This document shows positions 8,515 through 17,263 of a stretch of DNA of 53,982 bases, piece by piece. Source of the stretch: ZLKRG08 sp046094385 (lineage in GTDB: Bacteria; Actinomycetota; Actinomycetes; Nanopelagicales; Nanopelagicaceae). The stretch is taken from contig JBJTHJ010000071.1 of NCBI GenBank assembly GCA_046094385.1, positions 1 through 53,982 of the forward strand. The letters are read 5' to 3'. Every line of letters starts with the position of its first letter. The first letter of the stretch is position 1. A program made the translations under genes and the position numbers. Below the pieces are notes generated by a model. The model made no database searches. It worked only from the letters and a program-made list of their open reading frames with translations, and was not told the DNA's origin.

Positions 8515-8613
8515 CAATTTAGATACCTGATTATCTCTAAGCGTTACAGTAAGTACAATTGAGCCAGATGTAGATCCAGATTCAGAATCAGTTTGAGATT
8601 GAGAGAGGCGAAG

Positions 8614-8868
8614 ATGGTAAGAGTTCTCTTTACATATGTAATTCCGATTGGGCTTGCAATTTATGCAATCTTCGACATTTCACGTACCGATGAGTCTGAT
8701 ATCAAACTACTGCCAAAATGGGGATGGTTCTTAGTTAGCGTATTGATTGGAATCATCGGACCAATAGCCTGGATCATTGCAGGCAAGAATCGCAGGCCAA
8801 GACCACCTAAAAAAGGTAGAGGCCCGATCGGTCCAGATGATGATCCCGACTTCCTGAGAAAACTTTAA
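8614..8868 (+). CDS. Small PLDc_N-like membrane protein
   Basis: 84-aa protein with two membrane segments (about 4-22 and 36-58) and a basic, Pro-rich cytoplasmic tail (NRRPRPPKKGRGP). Spacing and the KWGWFLVSVLIGIIGPIAWI second helix match the PLDc_N family, the membrane-anchor domain found at the N-terminus of cardiolipin synthases and as free-standing proteins in actinobacteria; the free form has no assigned function. ATG 8614 is chosen over the upstream in-frame TTG 8593 because GAGAGAGG lies just before it. A TACAAT at 8554-8559 could be its -10. The 3' end overlaps terC by 4 bp. Confidence 0.75.
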   Translation: MVRVLFTYVIPIGLAIYAIFDISRTDESDIKLLPKWGWFLVSVLIGIIGPIAWIIAGKNRRPRPPKKGRGPIGPDDDPDFLRKL

Positions 8869-9875
8869 GAAGCTTTATCCTCATTCTGCGGATCGGTTTT
8901 CTTTGCAGAAGTCACTCGACCAGCATGGGCCTGCGCATCCGGATCGCTTTTTACTTTAAAGAAGCTAGCTATCGTTGAGATCAACAAAATCGCTCCAATA
9001 ACTGCCAAGCTCAAAGTGGTCGGAATCTTAGGCACTTCGGCAAATGCCTCATGCAGATAAGTCATGATCAGCTTAACCCCGATAAACATCAAGATCACCG
9101 AGAGACCAAGAGATAGATAGACCAGTTTGTCCAACAATCCCTTTAACAAGAAGTAAAGCGCCCTTAACCCAAGCAAAGCAAAGGCATTAGCTGCAAATAC
9201 TAAGAATGGCTCTTGGGTAACACCGAATGTCGCTGGGATTGAATCAAGTGCAAACAATAAATCGGTTGATGCAATCGCGATCATGACCATGAACATGGGG
9301 GTGGCCATACGCTTGCCATTTACTCTGGTAAATATCTTTGAACCGTCGTAATCATCCGTCATCGCAATGCGCTTTCTCATGATGCGCACAAATACATTAT
9401 CTTCCGGAGAGGGATCCTCATCCCAGTGCTTGAATAGTCCAACGCCTGTCCAAATCAGAATAGCTCCGAAAATTACAAAGGTAAAACTAAAGGCGGCAAG
9501 TGCAGCTGCGCCTACTGCGATAAAAATAGCTCGAAGAATTAGCGCGAGGATAACCCCAAACATCAATACCCGTTGATGGAATATCGAAGGCACCTTGAAC
9601 TGGGTCAAAATGATGATAAATACGAATAGGTTATCTACAGATAAAGATTTCTCTACAAGGTACGCGGCAAAGTACTCGGTGCCAAATTGCGAGCCAGCTG
9701 TTTGCCAAACCCAAACACCAAATGCGACGGCGACTCCAATATAGAAAATCGACCAAATGGCAGCTTCTTTAAACATGACATCATGTGGTTTGCGGCTTAC
9801 TGTAAGTAGATCTAGGACTATCAGCACGATGATCGCGCCAATTACAAGCGCCCAAGTTAAGAGTGTTACATCCAT
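8865..9875 (-). CDS. TerC-family membrane protein (probable Mn exporter)
   Basis: Integral membrane protein, 336 aa with about nine helices. TerC hallmarks are EKSLSVDNLFVFIIIL (about 79-94, with the conserved Asp-Asn) and DLLFALDSIPATFG (about 206-219). TerC/Alx proteins are linked to manganese efflux or metalation of exported proteins. The yybP-ykoY riboswitch at 9898-10000 directly supports a manganese role here. No good SD precedes the ATG (only AGG about 12 nt away). The Lys/Asp-rich cytoplasmic tail is not conserved. The 3' end overlaps the small membrane protein gene tail to tail by 4 bp. Confidence 0.92.
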   Translation of the reverse strand: MDVTLLTWALVIGAIIVLIVLDLLTVSRKPHDVMFKEAAIWSIFYIGVAVAFGVWVWQTAGSQFGTEYFAAYLVEKSLSVDNLFVFIIILTQFKVPSIFHQRVLMFGVILALILRAIFIAVGAAALAAFSFTFVIFGAILIWTGVGLFKHWDEDPSPEDNVFVRIMRKRIAMTDDYDGSKIFTRVNGKRMATPMFMVMIAIASTDLLFALDSIPATFGVTQEPFLVFAANAFALLGLRALYFLLKGLLDKLVYLSLGLSVILMFIGVKLIMTYLHEAFAEVPKIPTTLSLAVIGAILLISTIASFFKVKSDPDAQAHAGRVTSAKKTDPQNEDKAS

Positions 9876-9897
9876 TTTTTATCTAACCTAATCGTTG

Positions 9898-10000
9898 AAG
9901 GGGCAGTTACTTGCCAAGGTCTCCCTCACCACCTAGTGGTCGCAACCCCGGGATATTGCTATCCGTATTGACGAAGGTGCGTTAACGAGGTACTCCCCTT
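9898..10000 (-). promoter_or_regulatory. yybP-ykoY manganese riboswitch upstream of terC
   Basis: On the minus strand P1 is AAGGGG (10000-9995) paired with CCCCTT (9903-9898). The L1 signature GGGGAGTA and the L3 signature GAGACCTT are both present, the two hallmark conserved segments of this class. Between them CCTC pairs with GAGG. Two internal hairpins are GGATA-GCAA-TATCC, capped by a GNRA loop, and ACCAC-TAG-GTGGT. The gene controlled, terC, is a classic member of this regulon. The mechanism (transcriptional or translational) is not clear because neither a terminator nor a strong SD is visible after P1. Confidence 0.9.
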
Positions 10001-10011
10001 AACTGAGCGAA

Positions 10012-10041
10012 AGTCTATTTTCTAATGTGCAACGGGTGCAA
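10012..10041 (-). promoter_or_regulatory. Promoter of the terC riboswitch transcript
   Basis: TTGCAC (10041-10036), an 18-bp spacer and TAGACT (10017-10012) on the minus strand. TTGCAC is repeated once at 10032-10027. Transcription would begin near 10005, just before P1 of the riboswitch, which supports the call. Confidence 0.5.
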
Positions 10042-10066
10042 ATCAGACATGGCGATTGCACTGAAT

Positions 10067-10984
10067 CTACAGACCGGAGTATGTGTGCTTACCAGTTCCC
10101 CAGATATTGATATAGATGTAATTGAAGAGGAAAGTTGAACCTGCAATCAAACATAACCAGGCAGCTTTTCTTCCCTTCCAGCCAACTGTCACTCGCGCAT
10201 GTAAGTAAGCGGCATATGCCACCCAGGTAATAAAAGCCCAAGTCTCTTTTGGATCCCAGCCCCAATACCTCCCCCAGGCACTCTCAGCCCAGATCGCACC
10301 TGCAATGACTGCAAAGGTCCAGAGTGGAAATACAAATGCGACTAAACGATATGAGAGTTGATCGAGCGTCTCTAAATCTGGCAAGCGCTTTGCCCAAGGA
10401 TTGCGTCCACCTTTACGTTCTCTTGAATCTAACCATAGATACATTCCTGAAATCACGTTAGCTAGAAAGAAGACGCCACCGGAGATGATCGCTGCCGAAA
10501 CGTGAATTACCAACCAAGTTGATTTTAAAGCTGGCACCAATGGAGCACTTGGTCGATAAAGAATTGTGACTGCAGTTCCTAATACCAACAATATAAATAT
10601 CGCAATTGGTAAACCCAACCAGCGCAAGTCATATTTTCGTAAAGTGACTAGGTAAGCGATACTAAAAGCCAACGCACCAGTTATGGAGAACTCATACATA
10701 TTGCTCCATGGCACACGACTTGCAGAGATGCCACGTGCTACAACCCCAACGAAGAGCAGCGCGGTTCCAAGAATCATCATCGCGGTAGCGATACGTGCAG
10801 CTTTCTCGGTTTTGGCATAATCCAAGGTCTTCGTCAAAAGATTTCCCTCTTGGGCTGCAGCGTTCTCAGGTTTGCGCAGCGACCACGCAGTCTCAAATGC
10901 ATGCGCAAGGAAGGCCAAGGTATAAACCACCATGCTGGAATAGACCAAGTAATTCGAGAGGAATGCCCAACTTCTATTACTCAT
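10067..10984 (-). CDS. ccsB: Cytochrome c biogenesis protein CcsB (CcsA/ResC family)
   Basis: Heme-handling membrane subunit of system II cytochrome c synthetase, working with ResB to deliver heme to apocytochrome outside the membrane. 305 aa with about eight helices. The Trp-rich WWD heme motif WGRYWGWDPKETWAFITW lies at about residues 236-253. Conserved histidines are in the flanking helices (VIHVSAAI, YLHARVTVGW). It starts in the resB stop (ATGA) and is last in the resA-ccdA-resB-ccsB operon. Confidence 0.94.
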   Translation of the reverse strand: MSNRSWAFLSNYLVYSSMVVYTLAFLAHAFETAWSLRKPENAAAQEGNLLTKTLDYAKTEKAARIATAMMILGTALLFVGVVARGISASRVPWSNMYEFSITGALAFSIAYLVTLRKYDLRWLGLPIAIFILLVLGTAVTILYRPSAPLVPALKSTWLVIHVSAAIISGGVFFLANVISGMYLWLDSRERKGGRNPWAKRLPDLETLDQLSYRLVAFVFPLWTFAVIAGAIWAESAWGRYWGWDPKETWAFITWVAYAAYLHARVTVGWKGRKAAWLCLIAGSTFLFNYIYINIWGTGKHTYSGL

Positions 10985-12432
10985 GACAACTCCTTTACTG
11001 ATCTAACCAATCCTGCGATCTCTTCTTCCAAACCTGGTGCTGCGTTCTTTGCCAATCCTGCCACCTCAAGTTCCGTGCCACGTTTTCTAATCCAAATCCT
11101 TCGATGGCGGGCAAATAACGAAGCTAATAATCCTAGAATCGCCAGAATTCCACCAATTAGCGCTAATTGTTTACCGGGGTCACGAACGATGTTCAAATTG
11201 ACCCACGGCACATAACCTTCGAAAGTCAGTGAACCATCGGCAAACTCATAGCTTTCGCCGACTTTCATAGCCACGGTGCCTATCTCTTTCATCTTTTCGG
11301 TATTTAATCTGTAGACCGATTGCGGAATTCCATTATCAACTTGAAGATCGCCAACCCAAACTCCAATCAAAAGCCTGGGGTCTAGCGCCTCAGGATAAGA
11401 ACTGCGAGCGGGTTGACCTTCGGCAAGCTCATAGGTTGGGAAGAAGGATGTGACAAATCCAATTTGTGGATCTGTATCTGGAACTTTGATCGCACCGATT
11501 GAAGCCAGATTGGAATCTTGAGGCAAGAGCGGCACAGCCCCTTGGAAGACAACTGCGCCGGTTGAATTTCGAACTGTTACTAGAGGTGAATATCCATTTG
11601 CTTGTAGATATACAGAGGTCGATCCAAACTTTAATGGCGAGTTCACTTTTATGGTCTTGCGCACCGGTTTAGCATCTGGATTCTTCGCGACTGAAACAAA
11701 AAGGGTGTAATCCTCAGGCATGCTGGTAACGGGGTTGTACTTGGCCACGAAATTCTCTGCTTTGATAATAAATGGCGGCAAGTCTCGCTCGTTGAATAAC
11801 TTCCCATATGTGACTGAGTCATAGTTGGTCGGAATATTGGTAAACCGCTCACCGATATTTACAATGGAGTCGGCTCGCATACCAAACAGTGAACCCACAC
11901 TCACGCCCAACAAGATCAAAATTAACGATAGATGAAAAATCAAATTACCAAACTCGCGTAAATAGCCCTTTTCGGCGCTGATCCAATCCGATTCAAAGCG
12001 AACCCGGAATCGGTTCTTTCGAAGCCAGCGCAAAGTAGTATCAAAATCACCGTCAAATACTTGAAAATGCTCCATGCGCTCCAACCGGCTTGGCGCAGCT
12101 GGCGGTTGATTAAAAGCTGATTTTGCATGTTCGATGGTTCTTGGAATCACGCACCCTATTAACGAGATAAATAGCAAGATATAAATCGCGCTAAACCAGG
12201 GTGAGCCATAAACATCAAACATCCATATTCTGTCTAAGAACTTCGCTAAATCTGGATTCTGCTCGAAGAAATCACGAACTGGGATCGGACCATTGGTTCT
12301 TTGCGGTAAAAGTGAACCCGGAATCGCAGCTAATGCAGTTAACAACAAGAGAATTAGCGCGGTGCGCATGCTGGTCAATTGGCGCCAGAGATAACGCCAA
12401 CTTCCGATAAAACCTAACTTGAGATCGCTCAT
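10981..12432 (-). CDS. resB: Cytochrome c biogenesis protein ResB
   Basis: Partner of CcsB in the system II heme lyase. 483 aa with three N-terminal membrane segments (about 25-45, 79-98, 164-184), a large extracytoplasmic domain (about 190-420) and a final helix (about 428-448). The N-terminal RTALILLLLTALAAIPGSLLPQ and the family segment GNLIFHLSLILILLGVSVG are typical. It overlaps ccsB and ccdA by ATGA junctions. Confidence 0.93.
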   Translation of the reverse strand: MSDLKLGFIGSWRYLWRQLTSMRTALILLLLTALAAIPGSLLPQRTNGPIPVRDFFEQNPDLAKFLDRIWMFDVYGSPWFSAIYILLFISLIGCVIPRTIEHAKSAFNQPPAAPSRLERMEHFQVFDGDFDTTLRWLRKNRFRVRFESDWISAEKGYLREFGNLIFHLSLILILLGVSVGSLFGMRADSIVNIGERFTNIPTNYDSVTYGKLFNERDLPPFIIKAENFVAKYNPVTSMPEDYTLFVSVAKNPDAKPVRKTIKVNSPLKFGSTSVYLQANGYSPLVTVRNSTGAVVFQGAVPLLPQDSNLASIGAIKVPDTDPQIGFVTSFFPTYELAEGQPARSSYPEALDPRLLIGVWVGDLQVDNGIPQSVYRLNTEKMKEIGTVAMKVGESYEFADGSLTFEGYVPWVNLNIVRDPGKQLALIGGILAILGLLASLFARHRRIWIRKRGTELEVAGLAKNAAPGLEEEIAGLVRSVKELS

Positions 12433-13154
12433 AACACTGGCTCAAATCCAGAGATCAATCCTCTAAGTGCGATCATCCAGATATCCCAAAGTCCAGTTAT
12501 CTGAAGCAAGCCCACTAAAATCAAAAATAGGCCACCTAAGAAAGAGATCCGATCACCATTTCTTGATAGGAAGCGACGTATCACAGTTGCGCGATCCAAG
12601 TAGAGCCCACTTAGTATGAATGGTGCGCCGAGACCAAAACAGTAACTAACTGAAAGGATTGCACCTCGACTGGCACTGGCGCTTTCAATTGCAAGCGTTT
12701 GTACAGCCGCTAATGCAGGGCCAATACAAGGCGTCCAGCCCAAGCCAAACATAAAACCTAAAATGGGTGCACCGAGCAATCCACTACTCGTAGTTTTGGT
12801 GAATTTAAAGGAGCGCATAAATCGAATCCGACCCATGAAAATCAACCCGAGCAATATAGTTAAGAGACCTAAGACCAGAGATATCGTCCTTTGGTTGGCA
12901 GAGATCTTGCTACCCAATCCCCCAAACAACGCTCCGTAAGTTACAAAGAGCGATGTAAAACCAAGCACAAAGAGCGTAGAGCCAGCCAATAATCTGCCGC
13001 GGTTATTGGAAAAACCTGCGGCATAACTTAAATAACCAGGTACCAACGGAATCACACACGGTGAAGCAAAAGAGATCAATCCGGCTAGCGCTGCAATCGG
13101 TAAAGCTAAGATCAAATTGCCTGACAATAGATAGTTGGCTAAATCGGTACTCAT
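12429..13154 (-). CDS. ccdA: Thiol-disulfide transport protein CcdA
   Basis: Six-helix DsbD/CcdA-family protein, 241 aa, that carries reducing equivalents from cytoplasmic thioredoxin to extracytoplasmic ResA. The two redox cysteines are in FASPCVIPLVPGYLSYAAG (first helix) and GLGWTPCIGPALAAV (fourth helix). It sits between resA and resB with ATGA overlaps, so the electron donor and acceptor are made together. Confidence 0.95.
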   Translation of the reverse strand: MSTDLANYLLSGNLILALPIAALAGLISFASPCVIPLVPGYLSYAAGFSNNRGRLLAGSTLFVLGFTSLFVTYGALFGGLGSKISANQRTISLVLGLLTILLGLIFMGRIRFMRSFKFTKTTSSGLLGAPILGFMFGLGWTPCIGPALAAVQTLAIESASASRGAILSVSYCFGLGAPFILSGLYLDRATVIRRFLSRNGDRISFLGGLFLILVGLLQITGLWDIWMIALRGLISGFEPVL

Positions 13155-13684
13155 TCTGAGTGAATCTTCTCAATCAAATCGCGCAAGGAACTGTAAGTAA
13201 CTTGGCCAGATACTCGGGCAGCAACTCGACCCTTTTTATCCATGATTAAAGTCGTAGGAATCGCATTTGCGGTCAAAGTTTCGCGAAAGCCAAGCAGCAC
13301 CGAATCATCTACCAATGTGGGGTATGGGATTTTGAATCGCTCTTCAAAAGCCCTGGCTGCAACTTCGGAATCTCGAGTTAAGACTCCCAAGAAAACTACA
13401 CCTTTATATTTTTCTGCGAGCGCTGCCAAAGTTGGCGCTTCAGCCCTGCAAGGTGCACACCAAGAAGCCCAGACATTAACCACCACGATTCCGCCATTTG
13501 GCAATTGATAGTTATCACCATCTAAAGTGCGACCGGTTAGTACTGGCCCTAGCTTTCGTTCATTCTGATCAATAAATGTAACGGTGCCATTTCCTGCTAC
13601 GTAGCTTTTGGTTGCAACTTGCTGCCCACCGCCACAACCAACCAACATGATTGTTAGCAGCGTAATTACAAGTATCTTCTTCAA
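13151..13684 (-). CDS. resA: TlpA/ResA-like thiol-disulfide lipoprotein
   Basis: Membrane-anchored extracytoplasmic thioredoxin-like reductase that keeps the heme-binding Cys pair of apocytochrome c reduced. The lipoprotein signal ends at LMLVGC with C17 as lipid-modified Cys. The active site is WASWCAPCR (C76 and C79), and the cis-Pro loop NAIPTTLIMD follows near residue 140. 177 aa. It overlaps the phosphatase gene upstream and ccdA downstream by 4 bp each. Confidence 0.93.
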   Translation of the reverse strand: MKKILVITLLTIMLVGCGGGQQVATKSYVAGNGTVTFIDQNERKLGPVLTGRTLDGDNYQLPNGGIVVVNVWASWCAPCRAEAPTLAALAEKYKGVVFLGVLTRDSEVAARAFEERFKIPYPTLVDDSVLLGFRETLTANAIPTTLIMDKKGRVAARVSGQVTYSSLRDLIEKIHSE

Positions 13685-14292
13685 GGTAATAGGTGCTTTG
13701 CAGGTTCCGAATAAGACAGATCCGAGATCATTCCTTGGTCATCAAAGTGAATCGAAGTTACTGATGCTAAGGTGCAGATTCGCTTACGTGGATCATGCAA
13801 GAAACGTCGACCTTCGATTGCACTTCGCAAGATCCAAATCGGTAATTGGTGAGATACCACCACGGCATCTTTTCCAGCAGCTGCATCTCGGGCAGCAAAG
13901 ACCGCTGCCAGCATTCGATTTACCTGATCCACATAAGGTTCACCCCAGGAAGGTTTCCAAGGATTCCAAAGTTTTGGCCATGCCGAAGGCTTTCTTAAAA
14001 CACCATCTCCTACACCAAATGGTTTGCCTTCAAAGACATTGGCTGCCTCTATCAATCGCTCATCAGTTTTAATGATCAATCCGTGTGCATCAGCAATTGG
14101 TTTGGCAGTTTGTTGTGCACGCTCCAATGGTGAGGCGTGGACCGCTCCCAAATCGAGAGCTTGCGACCACTCTCCGAGAACTTTGGCCATCTCTTCGCCG
14201 CGCTTAGATAAGAACCAACCCTTTTGCCGTCCATACAGAATCTTCTGGGGGTTTTCTACCTCGCCATGTCGAACTACATGCACGCTTGCCAT
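13681..14292 (-). CDS. Histidine phosphatase family protein (phosphoglycerate mutase-like)
   Basis: 203-aa protein of the histidine phosphatase superfamily. The catalytic RHGEVENP is at residues 8-15, with ASPLERAQQTAKPIA and the second catalytic His in VVSHQLPIWI. The substrate cannot be read from sequence; this branch heads many actinobacterial cytochrome c maturation operons. It is the first gene of the operon. No SD is seen, but TATCAT ends 6 nt before the ATG, so the whole ccs operon probably begins with a leaderless start. Confidence 0.9.
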   Translation of the reverse strand: MASVHVVRHGEVENPQKILYGRQKGWFLSKRGEEMAKVLGEWSQALDLGAVHASPLERAQQTAKPIADAHGLIIKTDERLIEAANVFEGKPFGVGDGVLRKPSAWPKLWNPWKPSWGEPYVDQVNRMLAAVFAARDAAAGKDAVVVSHQLPIWILRSAIEGRRFLHDPRKRICTLASVTSIHFDDQGMISDLSYSEPAKHLLP

Positions 14293-14298
14293 TGGGAA

Positions 14299-14304
14299 AT
14301 GATA
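14299..14304 (-). promoter_or_regulatory. -10 box of the phosphatase-resA-ccdA-resB-ccsB operon
   Basis: TATCAT on the minus strand, 6 nt before the ATG at 14292. It lies 7 bp from the oppositely directed box at 14312-14317. Confidence 0.55.
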
Positions 14305-14311
14305 AAGCGTT

Positions 14312-14317
14312 TAGGGT
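14312..14317 (+). promoter_or_regulatory. -10 box of the HAD phosphatase gene
   Basis: TAGGGT, 6 nt before the ATG at 14324. Any -35 would fall inside the start of the divergent phosphatase gene. Confidence 0.5.
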
Positions 14318-14323
14318 TAAGGC

Positions 14324-15097
14324 ATGGCCGCCAGAAGCGCTGCATTCTTTGACCTTGATAACACTTTGGTGCGTGGGTCAACGCTCTACTTCCTGGGCCG
14401 CGCTATGTATCAACGTGGATTCTTCACAAAAGCTGATATTTCGAAATTTGTCGTCGCTAATGTGAGATTTAGATTAACTGGCACCGAAAAACCAGAGGTA
14501 ATCGCACGATTTCAGAAAGCTGCAACAGACTTTATCGGTGGCCATGATGTCAATGACATTTATGCAATTGGGGAATCTGTCTATGACGATTATGTATCTC
14601 CAGCGTTAATCAAAGGCACAATTGAATTGGCGCAAGCGCATTTGGCCGAAGGTTGCGAAGTCTGGCTCGTGACCGCAGCTCCTGAAGATATGGCAAAACT
14701 AATTGCTGATCGCCTTGGATTTACTGGAGCCATCGGCACCAAGGTAAGAATAGAAGATGGTAAATACACCGGTGATTTGATTGGGAAGATCTTGCATGGT
14801 TCAGTGAAAGCGCGTGCAGTTCGCGAACTCGCCGCTGAACGCGGATTTTCCTTAAATAACTGTCATGCTTACTCAGATAGTGCGAGCGATTTTCCGTTGT
14901 TGCAGTCAGTTGGAATTCCACACGCCATAAATCCAGATGCGCGGCTTCGAATAAAGGCGCTGGCTGAAGGTTGGCAGATGCATGATTTTCGAAAGTTCCG
15001 AAAATTAAATCGACTTCTAGGACCGGCAATCAGTCGAATCGTTGCGCTTGGCGCATGGCTTACGCCTAGGTCGCGGGGGGATAAAGGAAGCGACTAA
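14324..15097 (+). CDS. HAD-superfamily hydrolase, subfamily IB (SerB-like)
   Basis: 257-aa phosphatase. Motif I is FFDLDNTLVRGST (residues 8-20) with the nucleophile Asp, motif II lies in WLVTAAPEDMA, and motif III/IV is CHAYSDSASDFPLLQSVG with the metal-binding Asp pair. The layout matches actinobacterial IB enzymes annotated as phosphoserine phosphatase-like; the substrate is not certain. No SD; a TAGGGT box 6 nt before the ATG implies a leaderless mRNA. The next gene starts 12 bp after the stop. Confidence 0.88.
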   Translation: MAARSAAFFDLDNTLVRGSTLYFLGRAMYQRGFFTKADISKFVVANVRFRLTGTEKPEVIARFQKAATDFIGGHDVNDIYAIGESVYDDYVSPALIKGTIELAQAHLAEGCEVWLVTAAPEDMAKLIADRLGFTGAIGTKVRIEDGKYTGDLIGKILHGSVKARAVRELAAERGFSLNNCHAYSDSASDFPLLQSVGIPHAINPDARLRIKALAEGWQMHDFRKFRKLNRLLGPAISRIVALGAWLTPRSRGDKGSD

Positions 15098-15109
15098 TAT
15101 AGGCAGGTT

Positions 15110-17263
15110 ATGTATCGCACCTTCGCCGATTATCTGCGCACTCTTGATGATGCCGCGCTGGCGCGACTCTTCTCATTAAGACCGGACCTGATCTCACCCA
15201 CCCCGCCGGATTATGCAGCGCTTGCAGTTAGGGCAAATAGCGCTCCAAGTATTGCCCGCGTAATAGATTCTTTAAATGCATTCGAAATTCAAGTTCTTGA
15301 AGCGCTGATGTGCCTAGAAGAGCCGATCAAAATCAAAGAACTAGAGCGAATTACCGATACCTCAGCTCGATTCGTCTTCAAAAAATTTGAAGAACTCGCC
15401 ATCGTGTATGAAGGCATAATTCCAATCTCTTTAAGAGAGGCAATTGGTCCAGAACCTGCAGGATTAGGCCCTCGCTCAATTGCGAAATTGGATTTGAAGG
15501 AGCTAACTAAAGCGCCAGATAGCGCGAAGAAGGTTATGAGCGCGCTTACTTGGGGGCCACCAAGAGGAAGTGTCGGCGATATCAAAAGCCCTGGACCTGG
15601 AATTGCATGGCTCTTAGAGCGTAATTACGTAGTGCCTTTAGATCAAAAACATGTAGTTATGCCTGCCGAGGTAGCAATCCATCTTCGTGGTGGCAAAGTA
15701 CATAAAGAGTTGCATGCAAAGGCACCAGAACTTTTAGGAAAACGCTACAACCAGAGTGATATCGATCGAGCAGCCATTGCAAATATCTCAAATGTCTTAC
15801 GTTGGTGTGAAGAGCTTTTAAATTTCTGGGGCGAAGTTGCACCAAGTGCGCTGCGCGCCGGAGGGCTTGGAATTCGAGATTTAAAAGATGCCGCAAATCA
15901 TTTAGGGGTATCCGAAGGGTGCGCAGCATTCGTGGCCGAACTCTGTTACCTATCCGGTTTAGTGGCTATAGATGGCGATGAAAGTATTGCACCTACAAAT
16001 CTCTTTGATATTTGGCTAACTCAAGACTTTGAGACCAAGTGGCGAAACTTAGTCTCGCTTTGGATATTGACTTCGCGTGTTTCAGGTTTGGTCGGACGTA
16101 GTGAACATAAATTTGCAGCGCTCGGTCCAGAGTTAGATCGAGTAAGCGCTGCCAACGTTCGGACCAGAATTTTGGAGGAACTTAAGAGCCAAATCGAACT
16201 CTCGCCTGATATCGATTCATTTATCGAGCGAATGAAGTGGCTAGCCCCACTACGCCGAGGCGCTAATTTGCGTGATGATTTGGTCAAATGGACGTTAGAA
16301 GAGTGTGAATGGCTTGGCATTACTGGGCTCGGCGCACTCTCGACCTTTGCAGCCGAATTATTGGATGGTGATGATGATTTAGGCGTTAATGCAGCGCTAC
16401 CAACGCCAATAGATTTCATTACCATACAAAGCGATCAGACTGCGATCGCCCCTGGTCCCCTGCAACACGAATTGGCTGTTGAGATGAGCCAGATTGCGGA
16501 TATCGAGAGTCGTGGCGCGGCCACGGTTTACCGCTTCACTGAAAGCTCTATTAGGCGCGGCTTGGATCATGGCAAAAGTAGCACTGAGATCAGCAAATTC
16601 TTGAGCAAGATCTCCAAAACTAACTTGCCACAACCACTCGAATATTTAATTAGCGACACTGCAAGAAAACATGGTCAGTTAAGAGTTGGTGCAATCAGCT
16701 GCTACCTTCGTTGCGAAGATCCGTCGGTGTTAACCGAAATTTTATCCGATAAGAAAATTGATTTGGCGCTTCGTCAAATTGCTCCTACGGTTTTGGTAAC
16801 TGAATTTGATACTGATGAAGTTCTAAGCACGCTTCGAAGCAATGGCTATCTGCCGGCCGCAGAGAGCGCTCAAGGAATCTTGCTAACTTCCCCACATAAT
16901 AAACGCGTCAAGAATCGGCCAAAGCCGCCGAGAATTGTCGGTGAGATCGAACCGCCAACCACCGAAGCAATTGCAGCGGCCATCAGAGCCATTAAAGTCG
17001 GAGAACAATCCACTGCAAAACAGGCACAGCTAAGAAGTAATGGCGCGGTTCCAAGAACTACTGCCAGCGAGACTTTAGAAATCATAAATAAAAATATAAG
17101 TAGAACGCTCTCAATTGGTTATGCCGATAACAACGGAGGGGTTTCTCATCGCATCGTCGATCCACAGCAGATCTCCAACGGCATCTTGCTCGCTAGAGAT
17201 CACAGCACTGGCGAGCTGCAAACCTTTAAAATCATAAGAATTACGGGGGTGGCTCCGCTATGA
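15110..17263 (+). CDS. Helicase-associated winged-helix protein (XPB partner-like)
   Basis: 717-aa protein typical of actinobacteria, usually encoded beside XPB helicase (as Rv0862c is beside Rv0861c in M. tuberculosis). The N-terminal third has winged-helix-like segments (for example FEIQVLEALMCLEEPIKIKE at about 62-81). The Helicase_C_3-type domain lies around residues 430-570. No Walker A motif is visible, so it is not an ATPase by itself. A role in DNA repair with XPB is inference from family and operon. SD-like AGGCAGG precedes the ATG. It ends in an ATGA overlap with the M20 gene. Confidence 0.8.
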   Translation: MYRTFADYLRTLDDAALARLFSLRPDLISPTPPDYAALAVRANSAPSIARVIDSLNAFEIQVLEALMCLEEPIKIKELERITDTSARFVFKKFEELAIVYEGIIPISLREAIGPEPAGLGPRSIAKLDLKELTKAPDSAKKVMSALTWGPPRGSVGDIKSPGPGIAWLLERNYVVPLDQKHVVMPAEVAIHLRGGKVHKELHAKAPELLGKRYNQSDIDRAAIANISNVLRWCEELLNFWGEVAPSALRAGGLGIRDLKDAANHLGVSEGCAAFVAELCYLSGLVAIDGDESIAPTNLFDIWLTQDFETKWRNLVSLWILTSRVSGLVGRSEHKFAALGPELDRVSAANVRTRILEELKSQIELSPDIDSFIERMKWLAPLRRGANLRDDLVKWTLEECEWLGITGLGALSTFAAELLDGDDDLGVNAALPTPIDFITIQSDQTAIAPGPLQHELAVEMSQIADIESRGAATVYRFTESSIRRGLDHGKSSTEISKFLSKISKTNLPQPLEYLISDTARKHGQLRVGAISCYLRCEDPSVLTEILSDKKIDLALRQIAPTVLVTEFDTDEVLSTLRSNGYLPAAESAQGILLTSPHNKRVKNRPKPPRIVGEIEPPTTEAIAAAIRAIKVGEQSTAKQAQLRSNGAVPRTTASETLEIINKNISRTLSIGYADNNGGVSHRIVDPQQISNGILLARDHSTGELQTFKIIRITGVAPL

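Noticed and set aside
8560..8613. GAT-rich short repeat before the small membrane protein gene
   Set aside because: Units are too degenerate to define and could be chance or a decayed leader.
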